Source: Didymella arachidicola
Lineage: Eukaryota > Ascomycota > Dothideomycetes > Pleosporales > Didymellaceae
Length of the DNA: 64,000 nt
NCBI GenBank assembly: GCA_016630955.3
Contig: CM049986.1
Span: 2,170,001-2,234,000, forward strand
Direction: 5' to 3'
The position numbers and the translations under genes were made by a program. Positions 22,399 to 33,944 of this stretch are shown one piece after another. The notes beneath the pieces are model-generated. The model ran no database searches, was not told the DNA's origin, and saw only the letters and a list, made by a program, of their open reading frames with translations. Numbering within the stretch: the stretch's first letter is position 1; each line of letters begins with the position of its first letter.

Positions 22399-24233
22399 AT
22401 GGCGGACCTCACAAGAGTCGAATCCATGCAGTACCCCGCGGGGCACCTGGCGCACTTGACTGAGAATCAGCAAGCTCAGCTTGAAGCTTTCGAGCAGCTT
22501 GCACATAAGCAAGGCTACTACACCCCCGCCACAGCTACAGCCGAAGCTAGCCATGATGATGAGACGATGCTGTACGCTTGATCTTGAGGCTATTGGGGGA
22601 CGATAGGCGCGGCACTAACAACAAGCAGTCGGTTCTTGCGCGCGCGCCGCTTCGTGCCGCAGGAGGCCTTTAAGCAATTCAAAGACACCGAGGATTGGCG
22701 CAAGGACCAGAACATTATCGATCTGTTCGATACCATTGAAGTCGATGAGTACGAGCAGACACGTCAGCTGGTACGGTCTCCTCTGCTCTCTGGTGCGCAC
22801 CCCTTCCGCTTACACCGAAATAGTATCCCCAATGGCTCGGCCGACGCGACAAGCGCGGTATCCCGCTCTACCTTTTCGAGGTCGCTCCTCTGAACTCAAA
22901 GAACATTTCTGCGTACGAGAAAGCTCTTGCCAAGGCAAAGACAACATCTCCGAAAGTCGCAACCAAGAACCTCCGCCTCTTCGCCCTGTACGAGTCGCTG
23001 ACCCGCTTCGTCACACCCCTCTGCTCCATGGTCAACCGCCCGCACCCTGAGACACCCATCTCGCAGAGCAACAATATTGTAGACATCAGCAACGTTGGGC
23101 TGAAGCAGTTCTGGAATCTAAAGAGCCACATGCAGGATGCATCTGTTCTGGCTACAGCCCATTACCCAGAGACACTCGATCGAATCTTCATCGTCGGCGC
23201 ACCTGGCTTCTTCCCTACTGTCTGGGGCTGGGTCAAGCGTTGGTTCGATCCAATCACTGTTTCTAAGATCTTCATTCTGTCGCCAGCCACCGTCTACCAA
23301 ACCCTCTCCGAGTACATCGATCACGACAACATTCCGAAGAAATACGGAGGAGGACTCGACTTTGGTTTCACCGAGATGCCAAACCTAGAGCCAGAGATTG
23401 AGGCTGCGATCAAGTGGGAGAAACCGAGCATGCAGAATGGTAGGAAGACGCTACCAACTGGGCCTGTGAAATGGGAGAAGGGGCCCAACGGCGAGCAGCA
23501 AGCCTGGGCAGTAGGTCACGTGAATGGTCAGCCTCGCCGCGAGCTCATTTTCACGATACCAAACCCTGTGGGCTACAGGACAGGCAGGCCAGTAGTGAAC
23601 ACACCCGCTCACGAGCTCGGCGACCCTCTTACGACTGTTGGCACCGCTACCCACCCTCCAGACGTCGACGATGCTGCCATCGACCAGTCACCTCCTCCCG
23701 ACTCGTCCTCGCCATCTGAAACATTACAATCCCCGAACGTGGCTGCAGCCAGCACATCACCCTCGTCTACCCCTGCACAGACACAGCTGCCGATTCGCGA
23801 AGGCACCTCAGAGGCGCGCTACGAGCAACAAAATCAAACACACGCTTCAGGTCAGCTCGCAGAAGGTACGCCACAGGCAGCAGTTCAGGACCACGGTCAC
23901 GGCGACAAGACAGTCACAATGGAGCCTAACACAGTCGGTCAGGCACCTAAGCAGATCCCCCTCCCCGAACGCGAAGAGCCTCCCGCGCCCGGCTACCTTG
24001 AGCAAGCGCAGAGTGTAGCCACCCAGGCCACAGGGTACGTCACTTCGACTGTGTCGTCTGTAGCAGGCGCCGTGACGGGCTCTGTGTCCGGCAACGCGGA
24101 CAAGAAGGACGAGGTCGTTGAGCCGGCGCGCACGAAGAGCCCTGCCGAGCAACAGCTAGATAGGCAGATCGACACAGCCAAGGACCAGGATGTCGAGGTT
24201 TTCTTGCGGGAGCAGAATAAGAGCACACCATAG
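22399..24233 (+). CDS. Sec14-like CRAL-TRIO lipid-transfer protein
   Basis: Predicted phospholipid-binding/transfer protein of the Sec14 superfamily. Three exons, 22399-22571, 22629-22770 and 22824-24233, join in phase to 574 aa. The CRAL-TRIO N-terminal helices are at about 10-105 (with RFLRARRFVPQEAF). The lipid-binding lobe is about 105-300: IVDISNVGLKQFWNLKSHM, then a segment LDRIFIVGAPGFFPTVW and KYGGGLDF closing the pocket, followed by strands with REL-IFTIPNP. Residues beyond about 350 are low-complexity, rich in Pro, Ser, Thr, Gln and Ala, with a short ATGYVTSTVSSVAGAVTG stretch near 525. Such proteins act at Golgi, endosome or plasma-membrane contact sites; the lipid and location here are not readable. 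The two short 5' introns have normal donors (GTACGC, GTACGG). Confidence 0.88.
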
Positions 24234-25022
24234 AGAGCACAGCGGATGTTATTATGCTTAGTCGGTCCGTGTATGATACCAGGTAGTGATGATGCACCTC
24301 ATACCACATCTGTGCGATCCGCACAGTTTTACGAATGAATGGCTGCACCGAAAATCGCACCATTATCGCACCATTATTGCACCCTTGCAGAGCACGTCGA
24401 AGACTGTCGACTTGGACAGGAGCTGATGGTCGAGTCGCAAAGGGCTGATACCAGCTAGGTACACGAGAAGCAGGTCCGAGCGAGATAAGCAGTACCTCAC
24501 GTCGATCTGTGCTACCAAAGGTCGGTCCCAATGGCAGGGTACGGGAATTGTGGAGCGTTGCACGCGTACCTCGTGGATGCTGGTTGGAGCTAGACAGTAC
24601 CCTTTCACATGTGAAGCAAATGCAGGCCAGGTTGCGCGGTTTCCCTACGATGCAGTGAGACGGTTTTGTTGCACGGTAGAGAGCAGTCGCACTAGCAACA
24701 TTTGAAATGCAGCTGTGGTCAAGTTATGAGTGACCATGCCTTCCTCTTTTGGTATAAGAATGCACAGATCGCTAGTGACATGTTGAACAGATGGACAAGC
24801 AGTTATATGTACGTTTTGGAAAGTCTGGTCCACGGACCTGGGCATAATGCTCCAAGTACATGTACAATTGTATTTGGCGCGATGCATGTCGCCAGTCGTT
24901 CAGGTATTAATCCTGTGTGATTCACGTTGCCAAACCCAGCGTTGCACTTCGCCATCGAACTCGACAAGTCGGCACCGGAGTCGAACATGTCCGCGAGCAA
25001 AGGGCTGCCGCCAGTTCCCAGA
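24234..25022. other. intergenic between convergent genes
   Basis: The 3' flanks of the Sec14-like and hexose-transporter genes meet here. The only structure noted is a short imperfect direct repeat around 24353-24385, where the motif ATCGCACCATT recurs. No gene is seen. Confidence 0.45.
24353..24385. repeat. short direct repeat (about 12-bp unit)
   Basis: Three adjacent copies of a unit close to ATCGCACCATT, the last one with T in place of C. It is too short to classify. Confidence 0.4.
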
Positions 25023-27079
25023 TTAGACAGCAGAGGTCTCAGCCTTGGTACCAACGGTCTCAGTGCCAACCGGGATCTCAAGCTGCTTCTCGCCGATGTG
25101 CATATCAGCCGCGAATGTGCTGTGAGGCTTCCAACCGCGGCTTGTGCGGGGCGTAGTCTCCTCAAGCATCTTGTCGACCTGCTCGAGCGTGAGACCCTTG
25201 GTCTCAGGGACTAGGAAGTAGGCGAACAAGAAAGAGACGCAGCACAGGCCGCCCCACATGAAAAAGACGTTGGAGCCGAGTCGAGCGGAGTCGGCGCGGT
25301 CTGCGACCAGATATGGCGTGATGACACCCTATGAATGTCAGTATCATACTATGTGTAGATGTACGTTGGTTGAACGTACGATGATACAGTTCCAAAACCT
25401 ATAAATGTCAGTATTTGTGTTCTGAATATTTGGCTTCAGAGCGAACATACCAATTGGAAGCAGTAGACAGACCAACACCGCGCGAACGGATGGTAAGGGG
25501 AAAGATTTCACCTATGCACATGTCAGCATAAGGCTCGGTTCCGACACATTGAACGTACCAATCACGATCCAAGCAGCGGGTCCCCAGGTGGTGGCGAAGA
25601 CTGAAATGTTCAAGCAGATAAAGGCGATCATGGCGCGGGTCGCGTTGGGGTTGGCCGGGTGTTCAGGAGTGTTCTTGCCAGCAGAGGCACCGATAGCACC
25701 AACGATGAACTGCATGATGACCATGCCAGCAGCTCCAAAGATCAGGATGGGACGACGGCCGATCTTCTCAACCATGACGAAGGATGCGGGAGTGGAAAGC
25801 ACGTTGACCAGGGTAGTGACGAGGGAGATCAAGAAAGGGTCGCTGATAGAACCGAGCTGCTGGAAGAAGACTGGGCCCTATGCAACGTTAGGTGGTTGCC
25901 CCCTGAGGTACTGGTTTTGTAACTTACGAAGTAGAAGATGAAGTTGATTCCAGTCAACTGCTGCATCATCTGCATACAAATACCAAGAATGGTACGGCGC
26001 TTGTTAGAGGCAGGGTTGCTGATCTTGCCCTCGAAGCAAGCTGCCCAAGAGCCAAGATAACTGGTCTGAGGTACGACGGCCATCTCGTACTCGTGGTTGG
26101 CAATAATCTCGGCAAGCTCATCCTGAATGTACTCGGAGTCAAGAGGCTGGCCACGGACACGGCCGAGAGCAGCGGCAGCCTTGTCGAGTTTACCCTTCTT
26201 GACCCAGAAACGAGGTGACTCGGGTAGCAGAGCGAGACCAGCAGCCAGGATGATGGCCCAAAGAAACTGTACAGCAATGGGGATACGGTAAGAGCCAGTG
26301 TCGCGACGGTTTTGGGTGGCGTAGACTACGCAGTTGGCAAGAAGGATGCCAATGGTGATGCAGAATTGGTAGCCGGCAACAACTGCGCCACGAACTTTGC
26401 GGGGAGCGATCTCAGACATGTAACTGTAATGGTCAATGGCTGCTGGTGGGCCGGTGTTCATGAAAGACTTACAGAATGACAATGGCAGAGATGAAACCGA
26501 CACCAGATCCAGCAATGAGACGACCTGTTTGCAAGGATTAGTCGCTGAACCCTATAGTGTTGTTGCTGAATATGAGGCATACCCGCAACCATGACGTTGA
26601 GACCAGTGGAGGCAGTCTCGAGAATGCCACCAATGCAGAAAATACCGCAGCCTATGATAATGGTCATGCGGCGGCCGATGAAATCGGCAAGGTCGCCAGC
26701 AATGATAGCGCCGAAGAAAGTACCTAGGATAATCAGCAACTTCTACCTACAACGGCGCGAAGAACAAATTACCAGCAGAAAGGATGGAAGTGGTCAAAGA
26801 CTGTTGCCAAGAGGGGACACTGAAGAAGTCGTTGCGGTAGGCCTTGAGAGCAGCGGCGTCGGCGCCAGGCATCTCAACGTCAGGGTACTCGTAGCCAGTG
26901 TACTGCTTGATAAAGAAGTCCATGTTGAGGACACCTCCCATCCAGCCAGTATCATACCCGAAGAAGATGCCACCGAATGCGGCAAAGGCAACGATCAGAT
27001 AGGCGCGAACGGTAACTGGGGCCTCAACACGGTTGACGTCGGCCGTACCGGTAACTGGAATAGCTCCAGCACCGGGCAT
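25023..27079 (-). CDS. MFS hexose transporter (MSTA/HXT-like)
   Basis: Sugar:proton symporter of the plasma membrane, likely for glucose or a related hexose. Eight exons join in phase: 27079-26773, 26723-26583, 26524-26473, 26423-25928, 25877-25559, 25511-25451, 25398-25380 and 25328-25023 (566 aa). All introns are GT..AG and 47-52 nt long. Family marks: GGIFFGYDTGWMGGVL in helix 1, DLADFIGRRM after helix 2, PESPRFWVKKGK after helix 6, QQLTGINFIFYF in helix 7, VEKIGRRPILIFG, and PETKGLTLEQVD at the end of helix 12. Length and motifs are those of intact fungal monosaccharide transporters. The exon at 25380-25398 is only 19 nt, encoding part of NWFWNCII. A CCGGGG sequence about 90 bp upstream fits the CreA-type glucose-repression site, which is weak evidence of carbon control. 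Sugar specificity cannot be read from sequence. Confidence 0.92.
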
Positions 27080-27165
27080 GACTGCGGTTGTAGTGTAGTA
27101 TGGTGCGGTGGTGTGTAGTTGAGTTGGTTACGCGATGTGATGTTCAGGTGGTGGAAGAAAGTAAA

Positions 27166-27171
27166 CCGGGG
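27166..27171. promoter_or_regulatory. possible CreA-type site (SYGGRG)
   Basis: CCGGGG matches the SYGGRG consensus of the fungal carbon-catabolite repressor and lies about 87 bp upstream of the hexose-transporter start. Six bases match by chance often, so this is only suggestive. Confidence 0.2.
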
Positions 27172-29112
27172 TCTCTGTTCAGGAAGGACAGTCCCGCACC
27201 GTGGATGTAAGTGAAAGATCGAGATTTTTGACCTGAGTGGAATCCCAGCTTTTAACATGAATACCCAAGAAACGGTAATACAACAAGCACGGTGCATGCG
27301 TGTGGCTTCAGGTAAGTAGCATTGCACCTCTCAACCTATACTAGAAGAGGATGTTTCTCCGCATCTCACCTTTCTGGAAAGGTTTGTTGTGTTTCCCCAC
27401 ACAATGTTCGTTCTCAGCCCAGTGAAAAGCAAACAGCGCACACGACTGAGAAGGCAGAATCAACATGACTGCAGTCCTTCTGTCGCAGCATCGTTTGCGC
27501 TATGTAGCCTGTGAGCCCAGGTCTTCCTATGCTTGTCTTCTCTAGATTGACAGTCGAACAGTCGGTCCGTGAAGCGGGATGTCGTAAATGGGGATCAAAC
27601 CTGGAGCCTGGAGCCGCTACGCCTGTCCACATCACCCGAAGACAGGCTCTTAGCTGCATTTTGGCGTTTGGAACCCTGACACTACAAAAACGATCGGAAC
27701 TCTTGAACCATGTGAGCGTGGGATTGAAAGTCCAGCTACTCTGTGTCTCAAGAAGCTGCCTATCTGTTGGCAGCAGAAAGGAAGAGTCTTGCCTGTGTCT
27801 TGGACAACAAGCATACAAAAGAAACAGGAACCCTCGAGCGAGCTGAATGCTTAATCCACACGTTCCGTGAAGGAATCACATGCTGTGCCATTCTGCTTGA
27901 AGCTGGCGCTCCGCTAACATTCCCTGCGCATGGAAACAACGAATAACCGCAGAAACTACATCCTGGTGACAGTCCGTCGCAATTGAGGGCGCCAAGTACA
28001 GCAAACCACGAGGCGCCTGTGTTGCTTGGCCAACTCGATACACTGGAAAGCGAGCGAGTTTCTGTTGCGTGACTTTCACGGTCTTTGAAATCCTCAGCTC
28101 GTCTTGTACGACCTCACAAATGTCTGCGCAATGCTCGGGGCACCGTTGCAGACGCATCCCGCCATAGTAATCGCGCGTGGTGGTGGGTTGCCAGACTGAC
28201 ATTGCTGTACCCACAACGGCATTCGTCGGATAGCGTATCTAATACACCAGAATGTGAGGCATAAGCTGGGGAACCTTCTCCAGTGTTCATAGTTGTTGCA
28301 TCAACGCCCGGATCAGTGGGCACCTTGTACCACGTGCCTGTCTCATCGTCAGCGAGAGACGTCTTACGTTCCCATCGTCTTGTCACACCCAGGGTTGACC
28401 AGCTACTACGTCGATTTTACGAATTAGAATTGCGGTGTTCTGAACACAAGTAGGGCCATTGGAATTGTTGTGAACGTTCATTTGTTTCCTCCAGAGCTCG
28501 AATTCCGGCATGCAGAACACGAGCTATACACTGTCTCATGCAACTTTCAACAATATGCGGCGAGTACCAGTAGCGTACGTTATCCGGCAGTTGCCAGGTA
28601 CCGAATCCGGGAAGAAATGCTACGAGATGTCATCCCGTACTTCCAGGGTGAGCTTATGATATTTCGAGAACATGGTATATGGCGAGCGCCCGGCGCCAGG
28701 TGCTGAATCCGAATGCAACTACCGTAGGGGCGACGTGTGCTACGGAAGTAATTCGCCGACGTGCGCCCAAGCACAATCGTACATGTGCTGTGCTGACATG
28801 CTGTCGCTGCCGGCGGAGCCCCTTTGGCGAAGGATTGCAGGTGAGGCGATAAGAGCGGGACGTGTGACCAGTGTAGGCGTTGCACATGTGACGGCTCGAG
28901 TATGATGCGATCGTATAGCTTTGACGGTCACGGTCAGTGTTCACGCGAAGTATGCTTCCTTGAATTTATGGAGACAGCGTGACGGAAGTGTTGTAATGTT
29001 CGAAAGCTTCGGCCAACCACGAGCGCGACGCGTGGTGCGGGTGGGGGGGTTGTGACGCGCGCAGTCCCTGCTAAACTTCGTCGCCGCCCCTTCTCAACCC
29101 GTGTACACCTTC
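27172..29112. other. intergenic between divergent genes
   Basis: Upstream of the hexose transporter (-) and of a small membrane protein (+). There are short non-descript frames only. A sequence near 27590-27600 resembles an inverted tRNA B-box, but no cloverleaf forms around it. Confidence 0.4.
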
Positions 29113-29490
29113 ATGCTCCGCACAACATGGCTGCAAGTAATAACACTCTCTCTTCGTATCCCGTACTGATAATGACAGCGTCAGGAAACTGTTTTGATCG
29201 AGGCAAACCCTCCAGCCTATCCCGGCGGCTACGGAACTGTCGAAGTGCATCACCACCATCACCATTCGCTCCGCGCCCGCGACACTAGAGCTTCGGCCTG
29301 CTGCAGAACTCTCCTCGTTGTCATTCTCGTCCTGTTTATCACCATCTCGTTTGGTATCGTTACGTTTGTGGCGTGGAACTTCCACGAAGTAGCTGAGTGT
29401 GAGAAGCAGCGGCTGCCTTGGGAGAAACCATGCAAGGACTGGCTCGGCCAAGATTCGAAGGACTGGCGTGGTAGGAGTGCGACAGCATAG
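29113..29490 (+). CDS. small single-pass membrane protein with natural His6
   Basis: I propose two exons, 29113-29136 and 29179-29490, joined across a 42-nt intron (GTAATA...GACAG), giving 111 aa. The first exon supplies the only in-frame ATG (MLRTTWLQ); the coding-looking frame in exon 2 has none. The protein has a Pro/Gly N-terminal part (EANPPAYPGGYGTVEV), six consecutive His, a basic patch, one strong transmembrane helix (about residues 49-72, RTLLVVILVLFITISFGIVT), then a charged tail with CEKQRLPWEKPCKDW. By the positive-inside rule the N-terminus is cytosolic. I recognise no family. The short intron and lack of homology make the model tentative. Confidence 0.4.
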
Positions 29491-30036
29491 ACTGAATCTA
29501 GTCGCTGTATCAAGTGTACCAGATCCAAGTTGCGCGTATCATGACGTATCCAGTCTTGCGAAGGAGCCGTAGGCAGACGACGCCGCCCATAAGCCCCGAG
29601 AAATCTCAGACGAGTGCTTCAAGATGGTATCGCTCGATTACAACAGTTGGCTTCTTCCATGCCTCGACAGCGCCGACTGTCTAGTTTTCTTCCCGCCTTA
29701 CATCGAGCCTTACCCAAACACCGTCGCCCAACCTTCTCCGTCTCCCGAATACACGTACGACAGCACAAAGAATCTCTCCCACAGGCTTCGGCTTCGAACC
29801 AAATCTGCCGCTTAGGTCATTGAGACCGGTGCTCCCAGCACTCCACTCCTCAGGCATACGCAAGGACACTGGCCCTCAGTGTAAGATCGGCAGCAAGCAT
29901 GCCTTCAAGCTTGTGCACACGCCTCATGTGGCTAAGAGAGATACAGATGGCAGTGTAATTATGTTGCTGGGATATCTATAAGAAGCAGGAACGCCGAGAA
30001 CTCTCGCATATGCCGAAGCACAACAAACTCCGCCTA
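29491..30036. other. intergenic
   Basis: A 63-codon ATG frame (29624-29815) has no domain and is probably chance. Nothing else is seen. Confidence 0.4.
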
Positions 30037-30580
30037 CTAGTTTGGGATGCACTTAAGCTCCTTCTTGTCATGCAGGCGGCGAATGTCATGCCTCACATCG
30101 ACAAATTCGTCCAACTGCCATCACTTCAACATGTAACACTCGAATATCCGGATAAGCATTACTCACCTGCTTCAGAATATCGTCAGGCGTGCTCTTGTTC
30201 GGCACAAACACCAGCTGGTGATCGGGATACGGCCTCTCGGTGCCGATGTAGTTACCGTCCTCGTCTTTCGCATAGTGCTTGATATAGCAGTCGCGCGTCA
30301 TGCTGCGCGAGATCACGGTGCGCTTGCCGGTCTTCATCGCACTTCCCCACGGCAAGTAGTCGCCAAATGAGAGCTTGTGTGTGCTGTGGATCATGGGAAT
30401 CTCGACCTTGTCGTTAGGATCGCCTGCGCGGAGCGAGCTCAGGTAAGATGTGGCCTTGTATGTAGGTGGAGTTCCATCGTCTGCGTATGCGGGGGGTAGA
30501 GGTTGGGTCGAGCTGGCCGAAGCACCTGATTGCGTGACTGCCTTCTCACCATCCTGCTTCCTTGAGAATAGCGATGGCAT
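30037..30580 (-). CDS. small conserved-looking protein of unknown function
   Basis: Two exons, 30580-30167 and 30114-30037 (donor GTGAGT, acceptor GGCAG, phase 0), encode 163 aa. The start at 30580 (MPSLFSRKQDGEKAV) is preferred to an upstream ATG at 30703. Residues 1-55 are a disordered Ser/Pro/Ala region with PPAYADDGTPPTYKATSY. The rest looks folded: HKLSFGDYLPWGSAMKTGKR, then MTRDCYIKHYAKDEDGNYI, and a hydrophilic C-terminus LDEFVDVRHDIRRLHDKKEL. There is no signal peptide or membrane helix. I do not recognise the family. The clean intron, composition and conserved-looking blocks argue for a real cytosolic protein. Confidence 0.6.
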
Positions 30581-32140
30581 CCTGGGGTTGTGTTGTTGGG
30601 CGTAATCTGTTTTGGTGAAAAGATGTGTTGGCGTACTGCTGGCGTATGAGGTGAACGCAGTAAGTTTGTTGCTGAAGATTTGTTTCTCGGTCTTTGTGAG
30701 CATCAATCTCTATATACGTACGGGACGTCATCTTTTAGGCGTTCACTGCCACCACGCGCGCTAAAGCATTGTCGTGCCTATTCGGGGCGTACGTGGCGGA
30801 GCCGAGCAGATCGTTTTGTATTGGAAGAACGAACACCTTCAGTCGCTTCGCTCTACGTGGTCACGCTGCGTTCCACCGACTTGCTGCGTGTTCAAGTCCT
30901 TGACAACTAACACAACTCCAATGCTTCATTTACTACACTGTGAAAGACTTCAAGCGAATGGTTTGCTTGACCTTCAAGACTCGCGCGGACGCTGATCAAG
31001 CATCTTCAAGCATTCTACCCCAGCCCCAGCCTCCTCAGCCTTGACGATCGGCTGCTAAGCCGGAATCTTCGCCAATCCGCTCTGGGAAAGCGCTAGAAGA
31101 TGAAACAGCGTCATCGTAACCAAGCTTGAGCGTGCTGCGTGATGCTCATTGGATCTGCAAAGGATCGCCGCAAGGCTGAGCTGCTTCCATCGAATCCATC
31201 TTTACAGTGTTCTAGCGTCATGCTGGAAGGTCATGGGTCGCACTACATGAGAGCGAAAAGGATGTGAGTGCTTGGACCAACACTTGCACGACCTCTGGAA
31301 TGCTTGCAGTCTCAAACTACAATTCTGCTGAGCGGAACGCGTCGTCGAGTACCAGCAAGACACGATTCACTTGTCGCAGCCTCCTTGTGAGCTGTCAAAC
31401 CTACATTTGTTCAAGTTCTTACTTGCCCTCTAGCATGCTTCCTCGTTGTCTTTCAACGTCATGTACGCTCAGAGAGGGGAGGCTCAGAGAGCGAAGTGTC
31501 CGAATTCAGGAAACCTCTTAATGGTAGTCACAGTATGTTCAAGAGGCGCTGCGCAAGTGCGAGCAGTCCAACATACTGCCAGCTAGACATACGATGCTAA
31601 ACTTCGCCGAATCCATCCAAAGGCTACAGTCAAATATATTCAACTTGGTGGGGATCCTGCGACACCATATTGCGGAGTAATAGGCTGCCGTGAATAAGCC
31701 AGGGAGTTTTGTCGCAGCCAAAACATGGACATAGGATGTGTCCGAGGAATGGTTTCGTGATCTCAAGCAGTCGTGTATAACTTTGCCCTGGTTTAGTTCA
31801 ATCAGAGTCTACCACGATAGACTAGCCTTGTGTCGCATCGTCCAAGGTTGATGCGAGAGCGGTGAGGGTGAGGGCACCAGCCCTGTGGATATCCGTTGTT
31901 TGCTCCTTCCTTCGTCAACAACAGCCCAATGAGCTTTGTTTGCATGACGTTCAAGACAGCATCTGCCTAATCCATCTGCTTTTGTTGTACCACACAATCG
32001 GAGAGCACTCGCACTCACCACTCACCGATTACTCAATCACTCACCACCGGTGGTTTGCTTAGTCTCTTCTTCATCACTGATCCTCTCCATAGTCACGCTT
32101 GTCCCTACTAGAGCCATGCTCCTTCACAAGATCAGCAAAT
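30581..32140. other. intergenic between divergent genes
   Basis: Upstream of the unknown protein (-) and of the MYND gene (+). No gene is recognised. The last 100 bp before 32141 contain CTCACTC-type pyrimidine runs typical of fungal leaders. Confidence 0.45.
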
Positions 32141-33011
32141 ATGGGCGCCTGGGGCCATGGTGAGTTGTAGTCCCCGAGTGAGTCCACACTTGACTGACCT
32201 TTGAGCAGGTCTCTTCCAGTCGGACAATGACATGGACACAGTCAGCGAGCTAGGTGATGAGATGGGTCTGGGCAAGCTCCAGGAAGACATGGAAGCTGCC
32301 GCCAAGGCAGAAGGCAAGAGCGAGGAAGAGATCCGTGAGATCTACCTCGACATCTGCGGCGGTGGTTCTCACCCTGAAGTCGTGCGCAAGCACCTCGATT
32401 CCGGCGCCCTTTCCGAATGCATCAAGACCTGGGAGACAAAGATGCTCACCATCCCAAGCGGTTCTAAGGATCAGCAGCTCGAGTACCTCTTTCGCGACCC
32501 CGTATATTGCTACGTTCTGCTCGGTGCCTGCGCCATGACGTTGGGCTGTCATCTTCCAGACTCCTTCCTTGACATGCTCAAGATCGTCTACACGGAGAGC
32601 GGCTTCCTGTCACCAGCCTTGAAGCAGCTTCATAAGGCACTTTTCGGTCCGAATGGATTCAAGAATGGTGTGCCCTACAACTTTGAGTCGAAGGGCCTCC
32701 TCGAGACCGCCAACTCCATGTCCGACGACAATGTGCCGCGCAACGCCTCTGGTTTCAAGATGTTGAACGTCATGGGTGGCCCGGGTAGTATGTTCGGGCC
32801 TCAAGGAACAGACCCTATCAAATCGGTAATCATGAAGGAGCTGCGCAGCAAGATACACAAGCCTGACGTGTGCGGTGAGTGCTCTACCTCCCACGGGACG
32901 GGTAGTACGGCGCTTCTGCGGTGCGCCAGGTGCAAGGACCGGAGGTACTGCTCTTCTGTGTGCCAGAAAAAGCACTGGAGTGTCCACAAGAAGCTCTGCA
33001 AGCCAGCTTAG
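32141..33011 (+). CDS. MYND-type zinc finger protein
   Basis: Two exons, 32141-32159 and 32209-33011, give 273 aa. The 19-nt first exon (MGAWGHG, split Gly) is required because the second exon begins without an ATG at the conserved N-terminus GLFQSDNDMDTVSELGDEMG. Residues 1-215 form a mostly helical domain seen in fungal proteins of this kind; its function is unknown. Residues about 225-270 are a MYND finger: CGEC, RCARCKDRRYCSSVCQKKHW and HKKLC supply the Cys/His zinc ligands. MYND fingers mediate protein-protein contacts, often with proline-rich partners. There is no SET domain, so this is not a SMYD methyltransferase. The partner is unknown. Confidence 0.85.
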
Positions 33012-33944
33012 GTTTGAGAATTTGGTGCATAAGAAGGTTCGTCGCTGACGCGCCAACCGGTCGCTGAGAGGACTAGCATGGCTATATGATGATAGCCTCA
33101 TCAGTCTATTAAGAGAACCCTCTGCTGAGCGTTCTTGGGTGTTTGTTCTCGTGTAAACGACGCGCCCGGAGACAGGTTTCTATAGCATGTCAGGATTGAT
33201 AGAACAGCGCTATACAAAACTCTGATGCTCACAGCGACATCTTCATGCGATCTGGGTCTATTTCTGTATCTTCCATGCTCCTGTGACGCTGTTGATCCCT
33301 TTTGCGCTATCACAGCGGCCCTTGCAATGCTGGCTGCGGCGGCTCACACCGCGGAGTCGTGTGGAGCGCGCCAGCCTTCGCACCACATCCTTAACACGCG
33401 TCAGAATATTCTTATGCTTATCTCTCGGTATTGGTATGTCGATTTATGCGCTTTTGGAGTGTTTCACACGTTGTGGTTGGTGTGATGATTTTTACGGAAT
33501 GTTGATGTTATCAATAAAGTGTCCTAACATCCATATGTTGTACGGAAACATTCGAGACAAGAAGTAACAGCTGATATACCCGAACCCATATAGAACCACC
33601 AAATACATACCCAGGAGCATGAGAAACACCCAGAGTACTTGCGAAACGTATCCAACGACATCGACGAGGCACGTGGGTTGTGCTGCTGCTATCTGCATGG
33701 TGTTGACTAAACGGCGAATACGGTGCGCACCCAGCACAAGCCCCAACACGGAAACGCATCACCATACAGCCCGGAAAGCCAACACATCACACAGACAAAC
33801 AGCAAGATGGACACAAGATGAATGGATGGCGCTCATTATGCAGTTGACCAACTAATCCTACACCTATGCCAGTTATAGACCGGCTCCTCCAGCTACATGA
33901 ATGTACAAAACGGAACAACATTGCCCAACGTCTAGATCCACACC
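33012..33944. other. intergenic between convergent genes
   Basis: 3' flanks of the MYND gene and KGD2. AT-rich in places; no gene is seen. Confidence 0.45.

Noticed and set aside
27570..27640. tRNA-like sequence on the minus strand (B-box-like GGTTTGATCC)
   Set aside because: The T-arm stem does not pair and no acceptor or anticodon stem can be formed.
29624..29815. 63-codon ATG frame
   Set aside because: Low complexity, no domain, no support from splice sites.
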